Assembly (NCBI RefSeq): GCF_004104355.1
Contig: NZ_RJLM01000006.1
Location: forward strand, 1 to 64,000
Reading direction: 5' to 3'
DNA from: Photobacterium chitinilyticum
GTDB lineage: Bacteria; Pseudomonadota; Gammaproteobacteria; Enterobacterales; Vibrionaceae
DNA: 64,000 nt
Shown: positions 1 through 8,372 of the stretch, piece after piece
Position numbering within the stretch: the first letter of the stretch is position 1
How the letters are laid out: every line of letters begins with the position of its first letter
Notes under the pieces: model-generated
What the model was told of the DNA's origin: nothing
The model's database searches: none
The model's input: only the letters and a program-made list of their open reading frames with translations
Position numbers and translations under genes: made by a program

Positions 1-130
1 TTTCCATAGTTGATTTGCCAACATTCATGGCAGCAGCTGCCTCAGGAACCGAGTAATTTTGATCAAGGACAAGTTGAGCGGCTTCAAGCTTAAACTCAGG
101 GCTATATGTTCTTCTGGTACGTTTGGTCAT
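1..130 (-). CDS. IS3-family transposase OrfA, N-terminal part
   Basis: This is the N-terminal 43 residues of a helix-turn-helix OrfA protein and is cut by the window edge. It starts [20 protein letters not shown] and continues with [20 protein letters not shown]. The [11 protein letters not shown] and the HTH stretch [15 protein letters not shown] are characteristic of the transposase_8 family of IS3-group elements. In intact elements OrfA is joined to OrfB by a programmed -1 frameshift; that part is outside the window. The family assignment is firm; whether the element is intact is unknown. Confidence 0.8.
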   Translation of the reverse strand, partial: MTKRTRRTYSPEFKLEAAQLVLDQNYSVPEAAAAMNVGKSTME

Positions 131-202
131 TGTGTCACCTGTTCAGTTCTGAGGTGATGATATCACCTCTAATCAGGTGGCCAAATTAACTATGCCACTT
201 CA
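1..202 (-). mobile_element. End of an IS3-family insertion sequence
   Basis: The first 130 bases encode the start of an IS3-type OrfA transposase on the minus strand. Outside it, the sequence ends at about 202 with a terminus that reads TGAAGTGGCATAGTTAATTT into the element. IS3 ends typically start TG and finish CA, and these bases fit that. The rest of the element lies beyond the left edge, so its other end and any target duplication cannot be seen. The boundary at 202 is inferred from the TG..CA rule only. Confidence 0.6.
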
Positions 203-468
203 ATTGCCCTATTAGTGATCTGCTCCAGCAATACTGGATACTCACCTAAGCAGATTTTACCATACTTTAGTTAATTCATGCTTTGCTAAATTAGCTACTT
301 CACTAAAACACTTTTTTCCATCGACGTGATTAACGCTGGCTTGTTTGTGCATCCGTTATGCATATGGAATCCACGGATTTACAAACTGTAGTGCTTGGCT
401 GAGATTTACTGTAGTTAGCTGTACTCGCTCATATTAAACCTGCTTTTTTAGGCTCTAAAGGAACGTAC

Positions 469-684
469 TTAATCAACCTTGAAGTAACTGACTTCTTCTT
501 TGAGTTTAGTGGCTAGCTGGTTCAAAGAGTTGACCGCTTTCTCATTACTCTGCGGTTGCTTTGGTGGTTTGCTGTTTACCGTTTCCGATTGAACTTCGGC
601 AATCATAGATTCAATTTGCGAGGTTGCTTCGTTTGTCCTCTGGGCCAGTTGGCGCACTTCATCGGCAACTACGGCAAAGCCTTC
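469..684 (-). pseudogene. Relic of a methyl-accepting chemotaxis protein (3' end)
   Basis: The minus strand encodes about 72 residues matching the far C-terminal part of a chemoreceptor signalling domain. The conserved [16 protein letters not shown], next to the receptor tip, is followed by a short helix ending LATKLKEEVSYFKVD. Similarity begins abruptly at about position 684. Residues upstream in the same frame do not look like a chemoreceptor, so sensor, membrane and most signalling parts are gone. The break coincides with the start of a second gene relic on the opposite strand, pointing to a deletion that joined two unrelated genes. It cannot work as a receptor. Confidence 0.7.
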
Positions 685-885
685 GATAAACTGACAGGGA
701 GTGACTCGAATATTGTCAAAGAGCTGGACAAGCGGGCGGGTGATATACCTAACGGTCAAAACCTGAAGGAAACGCTGTTAGAGAAAGCCGGACAATGGAA
801 GGCTGACGCCCAAATACAACGACTAGCTATCGATGCTGACTTCCTCTCAAAAGCGATAAAAGACGCCTTATCTAATTCGTATTAA
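682..885 (+). pseudogene. C-terminal relic of an unrecognised gene
   Basis: Plus-strand codons from about 682 to the stop at 883-885 give a charged, helical-looking tail of about 67 residues ending FLSKAIKDALSNSY. Upstream, the same frame only mirrors the antisense of the chemoreceptor relic, so the real gene seems to have lost its 5' part at the junction near 684. I do not recognise the family. The coding appearance rests on amino acid composition alone and could be chance. Confidence 0.3.
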
Positions 886-1033
886 GCATATTGGATCTAT
901 CAACTTAATGATTTTTATCAATATGTTGTCATCTTTGTCTGATATTGTACGTTTTGCCATGCAGATAATGGCTCTTAAACTCAGATAGCTAGACATTAAT
1001 CATTACAAATAGATAAATAATAAAGAGGGGAAT

Positions 1034-2578
1034 ATGGCAGACGAAAGAGTAAGGTTTTCAGATCACGACAGCCTAATATCAACCACGACCCCTGACAGTC
1101 ATATCACTTATTGTAATGAAGACTTTTGCCAAGTTGCAGGCTACAGAGAAGAAGAGCTACGAGGTGAGCCGCATAATGTCATTCGTCATGGTGACATGCC
1201 AAAGGCGGCCTTTGGTCAGCTATGGGAATATATCCAATCTGGTAAAAGCTGGATGGGGCTGGTAAAGAATAAGTGTAAAAATTCTGGCCATTATTGGGTG
1301 TCTGCTTTTGTGACACCTATCATGGATAAAGATGGAAAGGTTTTTGAATACCAGTCAGTCAGGACGCAACCAACAGATGAGCAGATCTCCCGCGCTTATT
1401 CACTTTATGCTCGACTGAGAAAAGGAGCGGTATCTGTAAGGCGTATAGAATGGATGAACCTATCCTTTGGACTAACGTTTGTACAGTTAGCCGCCCTCAT
1501 TGCTTTCGCGCTAGGTGCATTTTCGGCATCAGTTATGTTGGGAGTAGTCATTCCATTGATGATTGCTCAGATCACGTGCTCGTCTTTACTCAAAAAACGA
1601 ATAGCCTCTCTCAATAAAGTGGCCAAGAGCCACTACGACAACCCCTTAATGGAACAGCCCTATACCGGTCATTGTGATGATGTCTCACGTATAGAGCTGG
1701 CTATGGTGATGAAGCGTGCCGAGTTAAGGGCGGTTACTGCACGGGCAAATGAAACGTCAACCCATCTGCTCCAAGCCGCAAATGAAGAGGTCATCAATAG
1801 CCAGTCGATTGATAACGAGTTGGGCGAACAGGATGTGGCGACTGATGCAATGGCAGTATCAGCTGAAGAAATGCTTGCCTCTATCGATGAGGTTTCAAAA
1901 CAAGCAAAGCAAAGCTCTGAGTTTGCTAATGATGCGCAGAGCAAAGCACAAGAAGGCACCCAAACAATAGATGAAGCGGTAGAAACTGTTCGTGTGTTGA
2001 GCCAGCATCTCGATAGCTCTAAAACAGCGCTTGAGCAACTGTACGCCGATGTGGATGGTATCGAGACAATTCTGGAAATGATTCAGGGAATTGCCGAGCA
2101 AACAAACCTATTGGCACTCAACGCCGCTATTGAAGCTGCGAGAGCTGGTGAACATGGCCGCGGCTTTGCTGTGGTGGCAGATGAAGTTCGAGCGTTATCA
2201 GGTAAAACGAGTGCTTCGGTTGATGATATCCGCTCAAAAATAGAGCTTCTTCAGGCTACGGTAAATAAGACAGGTCGCTTAATGGAGGATGGTATCAAGT
2301 CCTCTGAACAAAGCGTATCCAAATCACAAAAGAGCAAGGAATCATTCGAAGCGATCGTAAATGATTTAGTCTCTATTGGGGAACAAAGCGCCTACACTGC
2401 CCAGGCTATTACAGAACAGGTGCAGGTGACCCAAGGGATGAATGATCACGTTATTCGGATGAATGGCGCTATTCAATCAACCAAGGTGTTGTCATCATCC
2501 TCTGTTGAACGAACCAATGCTCTTGTAGTCAGTTTGGAGAGCCTACAACGTTTGGTGCGACAGTTTAGCGAGTCATAA
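1034..2578 (+). CDS. Aer-type PAS methyl-accepting chemotaxis protein
   Basis: 514-residue chemoreceptor. Residues about 10-110 form a PAS domain of the Aer aerotaxis type ([18 protein letters not shown], then the [13 protein letters not shown] signature of FAD-binding Aer PAS domains). A hydrophobic stretch around residues 145-180 provides the membrane hairpin, followed by a HAMP-like region. The C-terminal half is the MCP signalling domain with the receptor tip [20 protein letters not shown] and [15 protein letters not shown]. Such receptors pass a redox or oxygen signal to CheA/CheW at the cell pole. The ATG at 1034 follows a strong AGAGGGG ribosome site. It is a single gene with its own terminator. 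The ligand is inferred from the family. Confidence 0.9.
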   Translation: MADERVRFSDHDSLISTTTPDSHITYCNEDFCQVAGYREEELRGEPHNVIRHGDMPKAAFGQLWEYIQSGKSWMGLVKNKCKNSGHYWVSAFVTPIMDKDGKVFEYQSVRTQPTDEQISRAYSLYARLRKGAVSVRRIEWMNLSFGLTFVQLAALIAFALGAFSASVMLGVVIPLMIAQITCSSLLKKRIASLNKVAKSHYDNPLMEQPYTGHCDDVSRIELAMVMKRAELRAVTARANETSTHLLQAANEEVINSQSIDNELGEQDVATDAMAVSAEEMLASIDEVSKQAKQSSEFANDAQSKAQEGTQTIDEAVETVRVLSQHLDSSKTALEQLYADVDGIETILEMIQGIAEQTNLLALNAAIEAARAGEHGRGFAVVADEVRALSGKTSASVDDIRSKIELLQATVNKTGRLMEDGIKSSEQSVSKSQKSKESFEAIVNDLVSIGEQSAYTAQAITEQVQVTQGMNDHVIRMNGAIQSTKVLSSSSVERTNALVVSLESLQRLVRQFSES

Positions 2579-2606
2579 CAGCATATAAAGTTATGTATTT
2601 AAAAAT

Positions 2607-2648
2607 AAACCTCCCAGCTAGGCACTCTTGGCTGGGAGGTTTGTTTTT
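2607..2648 (+). terminator. Rho-independent terminator after the aer-like gene
   Basis: A 12-bp perfect stem (AAACCTCCCAGC with GCTGGGAGGTTT) encloses a 12-base loop and is followed by a T-rich run. It lies 28 bases after the chemoreceptor stop codon. Confidence 0.9.
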
Positions 2649-2682
2649 ATGCCAATTTTCTTCCGAAGCTCTCAATCTATTT

Positions 2683-2910
2683 TCAACGACTTGTTTCATT
2701 GTTTCCGTTATTGACGATGACTAACCACATTAACAGCTCAAATGCTTTACTGAACAGAACATGAAATCCAGCCGGCACGACAAAGAAGGTCAGAAAACAT
2801 AAAACTTCACTTTGTTTTGATAGAGGCTCTGTGATTGGTGTTAGCACTTTGATGGAAAGAAAACCGGTAAGGCCAAATATGAAAACGTTTCGTAAAAAGG
2901 ATCTGTACAT
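2683..2910 (-). CDS. Small hypothetical membrane protein
   Basis: 75-residue protein with two hydrophobic segments (about residues 8-24 and 38-68) and a short polar tail. Its ATG follows directly after the stop codon of the DUF6404-like gene, so the two are probably co-transcribed. I do not recognise a family. The shape (short, two membrane segments, partnered with another small membrane protein) suggests an inner-membrane protein. No function can be assigned. Confidence 0.5.
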   Translation of the reverse strand: MYRSFLRNVFIFGLTGFLSIKVLTPITEPLSKQSEVLCFLTFFVVPAGFHVLFSKAFELLMWLVIVNNGNNETSR

Positions 2911-3258
2911 TTAGATATTTTCCCATTTTGTTAACTTACATCGCTTAGATTTCCAGCTGTAATACAAAGCTGTTATCAACCCGTACAGCAGGCCTCCCAC
3001 CAGAGCTGTAATAGCGGATTCCGTTATTGATTTTCCGCTTGCTTGCCAACCCAAAAAGTACATCAGTATCCCCCATACCGGGGTGAAAAATACAAATGAG
3101 GTGAGAAAATTTGATTGGAAGCTTCGATAGTAAGGAGGGGGAGATTTAACTCCTAGCTTTCTTAATAACCGGAACAACGGAGGATTAAAGTTTGATTTCC
3201 AGATGCCCGCTTGTTCCAATTCTTCATGTGCTGCTATCAGTTTACTGCGATAAGACAT
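2911..3258 (-). CDS. DUF6404-like small membrane protein
   Basis: 115 residues counted from MSYRSKLIAAHEEL; this start is preferred because an AGGT ribosome site lies just upstream, although the frame is open further. A soluble N-terminal part (AHEELEQAGIWKSNFNPP, then LRKLGVKSPPPYY) precedes two membrane segments at about residues 52-72 and 80-100. The alternation of the 'NPP...LLRKLG...PPPYY' motif with two helices matches what I recall of the DUF6404 family of vibrios. Function is unknown. It is followed without a gap by the 75-residue gene. Confidence 0.6.
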   Translation of the reverse strand: MSYRSKLIAAHEELEQAGIWKSNFNPPLFRLLRKLGVKSPPPYYRSFQSNFLTSFVFFTPVWGILMYFLGWQASGKSITESAITALVGGLLYGLITALYYSWKSKRCKLTKWENI

Positions 3259-3447
3259 TGAACTACCTGATGTAAATTGAAATTGATAATGACTGGGTTG
3301 ATACATGTGGCAAAACATATCTCATCTCATCCTCAACAGTTTATGAGCTTAGTCACAAGTTTTCTATGCGGCATATGCCTGTGTGGTGTATATGGTGGAT
3401 TTAGTTACCTTTATTCAAGGCTCATGTTTAAAGTTCTGGCTCAAGAT

Positions 3448-4485
3448 TTAAGCTTCAAGGCTTTTCATCCAGCGGATCACTTCAGCGACAGGTTCAAATA
3501 AGTGGGAGGGGATCGATTCGTAAAGCTCGGCCTCAGCATGAAGGGTGCGGGCGAGGGGAATGTTTTCCAATACAGGGATGCCTTGTTGTTCCGCCAGTTT
3601 TCTCAGCTTCTTTGCTTGAACGCCGCGGTACTTTAACGATACGGCTGGAATTTTGCAGTCTTCATCGTCATACCACAGGCCGACGACTAAGTGGGTCGGG
3701 TTGGCTACCACGACCGATGTTTTCTTTAATTGCTTGGGCATTGTATTGGCCTGTAGCTCGCGATGAAATTCTTTGCGTTTGCCTTTAATCTCCGGGTTTC
3801 CCTCGCTGTCTTTGTATTCCCGTTTAACCTCGTCCTTGCTCATTTTTAGTTCTTTCTCGTGGTTGTAGCGCTGGTAGAGCAGATCCAGCATAGCGATCAA
3901 AATTAATGGTGATATCACAAACAGGCACAGCAACAAAAATAGCTGCCCAGCAACAGGAAGCAGTGCCTGAATGGGATTGTAGGGCAGCAGCAAAATATCC
4001 CGGAGGTGAAAGCGCAGCACCAATGTTACCATTAGCCCGAGGATCAAGATTTTCAGCAGAGAGATGACAAATTCCACGACATTCTTGACCGAGAAAATCC
4101 GCTTTGCCCCAGATGCCGGATTGAGCTTGTTCAGGTCGATCTTCAGGGCTTCCGGCGCAAATAACGGGCCGAACTGGCCAATATTGGCAATGACCCCTAC
4201 AACAGCAATTGCCATCAGAAAGGGAGCTAGTATTTCGAAGATCAAAGTAAAAGTTTGTTCAAGGGCAACCTCGGCGGCTTTGTTGAATGGCAGATTCAGT
4301 AGGCGGGTTGGCAGGGTAAACAAAGCCTCGAGCTTGCCCATGATCCTGCTATGGTCAATGAGCAGCCACATCATTGTTGCCAGCATTGTTGCCAGCGATG
4401 GAATTTCCTTGCTCTTGGCAACCTGTCCCTTTTTTCGGGCGTCGCGAACTTTTTTGGGAGTCGGCTTTTCTGTTTTTTCACTCAT
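3448..4485 (-). CDS. sctU: Type III secretion export switch protein SctU (YscU/FlhB family)
   Basis: 345-residue inner-membrane protein of the export gate. The start MSEKTEKPTPKKVRDARKKG is the typical family signature. Four hydrophobic segments lie between about residues 30 and 205. The cytoplasmic C-terminal domain contains the self-cleavage site NPTH at residues 262-265, where family members cut between Asn and Pro to switch substrate class from needle to translocators. Length equals the family norm. It is the last gene of the minus-strand sctNOPQRSTU operon and overlaps the sctT stop by 4 bases, a sign of translational coupling. Confidence 0.96.
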   Translation of the reverse strand: MSEKTEKPTPKKVRDARKKGQVAKSKEIPSLATMLATMMWLLIDHSRIMGKLEALFTLPTRLLNLPFNKAAEVALEQTFTLIFEILAPFLMAIAVVGVIANIGQFGPLFAPEALKIDLNKLNPASGAKRIFSVKNVVEFVISLLKILILGLMVTLVLRFHLRDILLLPYNPIQALLPVAGQLFLLLCLFVISPLILIAMLDLLYQRYNHEKELKMSKDEVKREYKDSEGNPEIKGKRKEFHRELQANTMPKQLKKTSVVVANPTHLVVGLWYDDEDCKIPAVSLKYRGVQAKKLRKLAEQQGIPVLENIPLARTLHAEAELYESIPSHLFEPVAEVIRWMKSLEA

Positions 4486-5258
4486 GGTAGCCAGGCCTCT
4501 AGTTGTTCGGTGAGCAGGAAGAAGTCGGCCAGTTCGAGTAGAAAGGCATCAAAAAATAGGCTGATGTATAGCAGCAGAACCAGCAGGGCAATTCCGCTTT
4601 TGATAGGCATTGCAAGAAAGAAGACATTCATTTGTGGTGTGAACCGGTTCATTAGCCCAAGGCCGAACTCACTCAGGAACATGGTAATGATTGCCGGTGC
4701 AGCCAATCGCCAGGTGATATTCATTAGCTCGGAAAAACACTCGAAAACCAGTGTTACAGAATTAAAAACCAGTTGCGGCGGGAAGTCGGTCATGGGCCAC
4801 AGCAGAAAGGTTTTGTAAAAGGCGCTGAGCCACAACAAGACACTGCCAGAGATAAAAAACAAGCTGGTACCGGCATGATTGAAAAGGATCCCCAGCGGTG
4901 AGGTTTGGTCTCCTGAAAGCGGGTTAAGGGTGCTGGCCATCGAGGCGCCTCGTTGGTTATCGATGACGAAGCCTGCACTTTCAATGGCCCAGAAAGGTAT
5001 TGCACTGATGAATCCGATAAAGAGGCCAATAACCGCTTCCTTGGCAATAAGTCCGATCAACATCGTGCCAGACTGAACTTCGCCGAGGTGGGGAATAACG
5101 CTGGGCAGCAGGGGCAGGGCCAGTGCTGCGGCAATACTGTTACGTATAACAGCCCCTCCGAGTAGTTGTTTGGCAAATCCGGGTATTAGGATCAGGGCAA
5201 CAAAGAAACGAGGCAGACAGAGACTGAAAGCCAGGATCAGATCGGAGAGTCCATTCAT
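4482..5258 (-). CDS. sctT: Type III secretion export apparatus protein SctT (YscT/FliR family)
   Basis: 258-residue integral membrane protein, the usual size for SctT. It has six or so hydrophobic segments and the family-typical IDNQRGASMASTLNPLSGDQ stretch around residues 100-118. With SctR and SctS it forms the helical export gate at the centre of the basal body. It lies between sctS (13 bases upstream) and sctU (4-base overlap). Nothing appears missing. Confidence 0.95.
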   Translation of the reverse strand: MNGLSDLILAFSLCLPRFFVALILIPGFAKQLLGGAVIRNSIAAALALPLLPSVIPHLGEVQSGTMLIGLIAKEAVIGLFIGFISAIPFWAIESAGFVIDNQRGASMASTLNPLSGDQTSPLGILFNHAGTSLFFISGSVLLWLSAFYKTFLLWPMTDFPPQLVFNSVTLVFECFSELMNITWRLAAPAIITMFLSEFGLGLMNRFTPQMNVFFLAMPIKSGIALLVLLLYISLFFDAFLLELADFFLLTEQLEAWLP

Positions 5259-5270
5259 AGCCGAATATCC

Positions 5271-5537
5271 CTAGAGCACATCGGGAAGGGAATCAAAGAT
5301 ATGGAGGCTGTATTGATAGAGCTGTCCGCCGAGCCAATGTGCCGTGAAGAACAGTACCATGATCACCGCGATCAACTTGATTACAAACGACAGGGTTTGC
5401 TCCTGTACCTGAGTCAGAGCCTGAAGGAGGGCGACTAAGGTGCCCACTAGAGCGGCTGCCACTATGGGAGGCAGCGATAGCAGCAATACCAGCTGAATAG
5501 CCTGCGCAGTCATTGCAATTAATTCAGCTTGTCCCAT
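5271..5537 (-). CDS. sctS: Type III secretion export apparatus protein SctS (YscS/FliQ family)
   Basis: 88 residues with two long membrane helices, about 15-40 and 50-72, separated by the conserved ALTQVQEQTLSF loop that defines the FliQ/YscS family. It is a component of the SctR-S-T export gate. Ribosome site GGAG lies before the ATG. Placed between sctR and sctT as in nearly all type III systems. Confidence 0.95.
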   Translation of the reverse strand: MGQAELIAMTAQAIQLVLLLSLPPIVAAALVGTLVALLQALTQVQEQTLSFVIKLIAVIMVLFFTAHWLGGQLYQYSLHIFDSLPDVL

Positions 5538-5561
5538 GTTTTTCTCCTCGTGTGATTAACA

Positions 5562-6218
5562 TCAACTTAACTGGTAGCTCAGAACAATGCCGTGAGTCAG
5601 GCGGGGCCAGCCGTCGAGCAACACAAACAGCAGTAGCTTGAATGGCAGCGAGATGGTCATTGGGGAGACCATCATCATACCCATTGCCAATAGAATGTTT
5701 GAGACGATTAAATCAATGGCAATGAAAGGCAAATAAAGCAGAAATCCGGCCTTGAACGCGGCGGTTAGCTCGCCGACGGTATAGGCCGGGATCAGCACCA
5801 GAAAGTTTTGTTCGGTGATCACATCTTGTTGGTTGGCGGGCCACAGCTGCTTGGCGGTATCGGCAAAGAAACTGACTTCCGACGGGCTGACTTTATTGAG
5901 GAGAAACTGACGGTAGGGTTCGAGTACGGTTCCGATGGCACCTAAGGCCTGTTCGGTATTCTCCCAGTCGACAGTGAGATCCAAAGCTTCGTAATAACAC
6001 TGGTAGCCGACCGGAGCCATGATGAAGATAGTCAGGATCAGGGCCAGACCGTGCAGGGCCATGTTAGGCGGGACCTGCTGAACCCCCAGTGCATTGCGGA
6101 TCAACGAAAAGATGACCACCAGTTTGACAAAGGAGGTGGCCATCATGGCAATGAACGGAACCAGCCCTAGCATTGCCAGTCCGGCAATCAGGGTAAAGGG
6201 ATCAGGTATATTGAGCAT
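5562..6218 (-). CDS. sctR: Type III secretion export apparatus protein SctR (YscR/FliP family)
   Basis: 218 residues counted from MLNIPDPFTLIAGLAML. The frame is open further upstream (to 6329), but that stretch overlaps sctQ and does not resemble SctR, whereas the ATG at 6218 has AAGGAA just upstream. Conserved features include the TSFVKLVVIFSLIRNALGVQ segment and the QVPPNMALHGLALILT helix, both hallmarks of FliP/YscR, and four membrane helices. It forms the pentameric core of the export gate. Overlaps the end of sctQ by 17 bases. Confidence 0.95.
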   Translation of the reverse strand: MLNIPDPFTLIAGLAMLGLVPFIAMMATSFVKLVVIFSLIRNALGVQQVPPNMALHGLALILTIFIMAPVGYQCYYEALDLTVDWENTEQALGAIGTVLEPYRQFLLNKVSPSEVSFFADTAKQLWPANQQDVITEQNFLVLIPAYTVGELTAAFKAGFLLYLPFIAIDLIVSNILLAMGMMMVSPMTISLPFKLLLFVLLDGWPRLTHGIVLSYQLS

Positions 6219-7335
6219 CTGTCGGTTCCTTGTTGTTCTGGACAGGGTCTTTTTGAATACAATTTGGAAATGCAGTTGGTGGATGCCATTGGATGAGTTG
6301 CAGGGCCAACTGATCGTCATACTCGACAATTTCGGCTTGTCCGCAGCATTGTTTATTCGCGCCTGAAATCAGATATAAATCCACGATGGCATTTGGGCAC
6401 GAGTTATTGCCAGTGAGGGGAGATATTCCTCCAGTCTCTGACGTTAGGCACTCTGCTTGTTTAGCCGTTAACAACAGCGATGCTGATTCCATGAGTAGCC
6501 AGTAGCTATCTAGCTCAGGGGGGCTGGTCGCGAGATGAGAGAGATCGAGTACTTGTACGTTTGAGTTGCTGGGCAGTTCTGAAACTAAGTATGCCTTGCT
6601 GTAATCCGTATTCTTGCTCTTATTATTGCCATCGATGCAGATCAGAGGCTGCGGGTAGTAATAACGACCTTGGCGTAATATGGCACCGGCGTGCAGCTGT
6701 TCGCACTCATGACATGTTAGCGGTTGATATCCGGCCAGCAAGTTGGCCCGAACCGGAGGTTGAGGATGATTTACGATTGGGCGGGGCGGCCAGCTTGAGA
6801 ACAGCGTCGATAACAGCGGGTTTGTATTTACCTCGTCAGGTAAAAAGAAAAACTGCGCGGTGCTTGCTTGGTTAGCTTGGTTATTAAGCGAAGTGTCCGT
6901 ATTCTGCAGGGTTGCAGACAGGCAAAGAAGTGAATCTGTATCCGAATCAGTTTCAGTATGGTCTTCAAAAAGACCTGTTGTGTTGTCGCTTAGTGGCAGG
7001 CATGTTTCGACGATAACAGAGCTTGGATCAGTTTGGGCTGAGGTCGTGGCTGTGGCACTAAACCAGATCTCGCAGGCTTGCTGAACCAGTAACATCTGAA
7101 ATGCTGTCGGCAAGGCTGTGAATACATCAGGAGTAACGGCTGGCTTGATAAAGCTGAGCAAAGCCTGTTGATCGCAATGAATTTCAAAGACTGCGTTATT
7201 GGCTGTACCGCTGACCAACCAGCATGGTGACCGTTGTGCTATCGAGAGCTGCAAATGCCACTGGGTGCCATCCGTTGTGATTTCGCTGTGATGTTTTTGG
7301 GCATATTGCCGGATCCACTGTTTGAGCCATTTCAT
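6202..7335 (-). CDS. sctQ: Type III secretion cytoplasmic sorting platform protein SctQ
   Basis: 377-residue soluble protein located where SctQ is expected, between sctP and sctR. The N-terminal part (MKWLKQWIRQYAQKH..) resembles YscQ proteins. The last hundred residues contain a weak SPOA-like stretch (LISGANKQCCGQAEIVEYDD) typical of FliM/FliN/YscQ proteins. SctQ forms the sorting platform pods with SctK and SctL under the export gate. Sequence conservation is poor, as usual in this family, so gene order carries much of the assignment. An internal start producing the SctQ C-terminal fragment is known elsewhere; I did not identify one here. Confidence 0.8.
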   Translation of the reverse strand: MKWLKQWIRQYAQKHHSEITTDGTQWHLQLSIAQRSPCWLVSGTANNAVFEIHCDQQALLSFIKPAVTPDVFTALPTAFQMLLVQQACEIWFSATATTSAQTDPSSVIVETCLPLSDNTTGLFEDHTETDSDTDSLLCLSATLQNTDTSLNNQANQASTAQFFFLPDEVNTNPLLSTLFSSWPPRPIVNHPQPPVRANLLAGYQPLTCHECEQLHAGAILRQGRYYYPQPLICIDGNNKSKNTDYSKAYLVSELPSNSNVQVLDLSHLATSPPELDSYWLLMESASLLLTAKQAECLTSETGGISPLTGNNSCPNAIVDLYLISGANKQCCGQAEIVEYDDQLALQLIQWHPPTAFPNCIQKDPVQNNKEPTDAQYT

Positions 7336-7994
7336 ACCGGTAACTCCTCAACAGAAGAACCTGACAACAACGATGATTCAAGTGCCGGTTGTTCTTGGTG
7401 TTCGGTTTGATATAGAGCTTGGTATTTGATACTGGTCTTGACATGTTGGAGGCCGGGTTTGCGATCCAGATAGCGTTTTTCTGCCCGCATCTTGTCGGTG
7501 AATGCCGGATCTGCACAGTAAATTGTAATATTGACGAGGCCTTGTTCTAGCGCTGACTTGACAGTGACCGGTGCCGAGCCAATCGATGTTGTCAGTATCA
7601 AATTATCCCGTTGGGCATTTAACCATAGGCGATCAGCCCATTGCCTGATCTGTTGAATTCCCTGATTTTCTCTTTCCGCTTGATTAGCGGTAATCGCTGG
7701 TTCTGCTTCACTCGTAGCGTTAACTACGGGTGTGATAGGTTGTGGCTTTGTCATAGCTTCCGATCCATTGAGCAGTTGGGAGAAGAGGCTGATATTGGCA
7801 TGGTGATCTTCCGTTATCTCCGTCTTTCCATCGCCCTGGCTTTTATCTAACTGTTTTCTATCACACAGCTTTCCCGGTGGCCTGAAGGTTGTTTTCTGGC
7901 TAGAGGTCGAAGCCTGCCGAGCGTCGGCGAAAGGGGAGTTCGTCGAGGGCGTTGTCTTCCTGCTGGCGTTGTTGGGCAATATCGGCATTTTCAT
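7332..7994 (-). CDS. sctP: Probable type III needle-length regulator SctP
   Basis: 220 residues, rich in Ser, Thr, Gln and Pro in the first half (SRKTTPSTNSPFADAR), with a more ordered C-terminal domain (QIRQWADRLWLNAQ.., LEQGLVNITIYCADPAF). This disorder-then-globular layout fits SctP/YscP rulers, which are secreted and switch SctU specificity. Identity rests on position between sctO and sctQ and on composition. It is shorter than YscP. Its 5' end overlaps sctO by 95 bases and no clear ribosome site precedes the ATG, so the true start may be further in. Confidence 0.65.
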   Translation of the reverse strand: MKMPILPNNASRKTTPSTNSPFADARQASTSSQKTTFRPPGKLCDRKQLDKSQGDGKTEITEDHHANISLFSQLLNGSEAMTKPQPITPVVNATSEAEPAITANQAERENQGIQQIRQWADRLWLNAQRDNLILTTSIGSAPVTVKSALEQGLVNITIYCADPAFTDKMRAEKRYLDRKPGLQHVKTSIKYQALYQTEHQEQPALESSLLSGSSVEELPV

Positions 7995-8370
7995 ATAGCT
8001 GCTTGATCTCTTTTGATTTCTCTAGCTTAAATTGTGCTTGCTGGTAATCAGTCCGGCGCTGGTCTAATTGTGTTTGTAGTTGGGAAATCTGCTGATGTTG
8101 TTCACTTATCTGTTGTGTGACCGCATTAATATGCTGTTGCTCAATCGCTAACTGTTGTCGCCAGTTATCGAGGGCATGTTGCGACATCAAGGCCTGTTCG
8201 TTAAACGGGGCAATGGCCAACACCTGATAGCTTTGCTGTATTTGTTTTTTTTGCAGCTCAAGTGCTGAGAGCTTTGCCTGGGCATCCGCAAGTTGCGAGG
8301 TTGCTTGGCTAACCAGTAATTTTGCAGCTTGCTTCCGTCGGTCTTTGATATCTACAAGGGTTTGCCACAT
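7900..8370 (-). CDS. sctO: Type III secretion stalk protein SctO (YscO family)
   Basis: 156-residue, Gln-rich, almost entirely helical protein (VDIKDRRKQAAKLLVSQATS.. and repeated coiled-coil heptads to about residue 135). This is the expected form of SctO, the central stalk linking the ATPase SctN to SctV. Begins directly after sctN (2-base gap) and overlaps the downstream sctP. Length is normal for YscO. Confidence 0.85.
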   Translation of the reverse strand: MWQTLVDIKDRRKQAAKLLVSQATSQLADAQAKLSALELQKKQIQQSYQVLAIAPFNEQALMSQHALDNWRQQLAIEQQHINAVTQQISEQHQQISQLQTQLDQRRTDYQQAQFKLEKSKEIKQLYENADIAQQRQQEDNALDELPFRRRSAGFDL

Positions 8371-8372
8371 GG

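Noticed and set aside
3277-3501. 74-codon plus-strand frame between DUF6404 and sctU
   Set aside because: It overlaps the 3' end of sctU and the start region of the DUF6404 gene and has no similarity to known proteins. Its membrane-like stretch is short.
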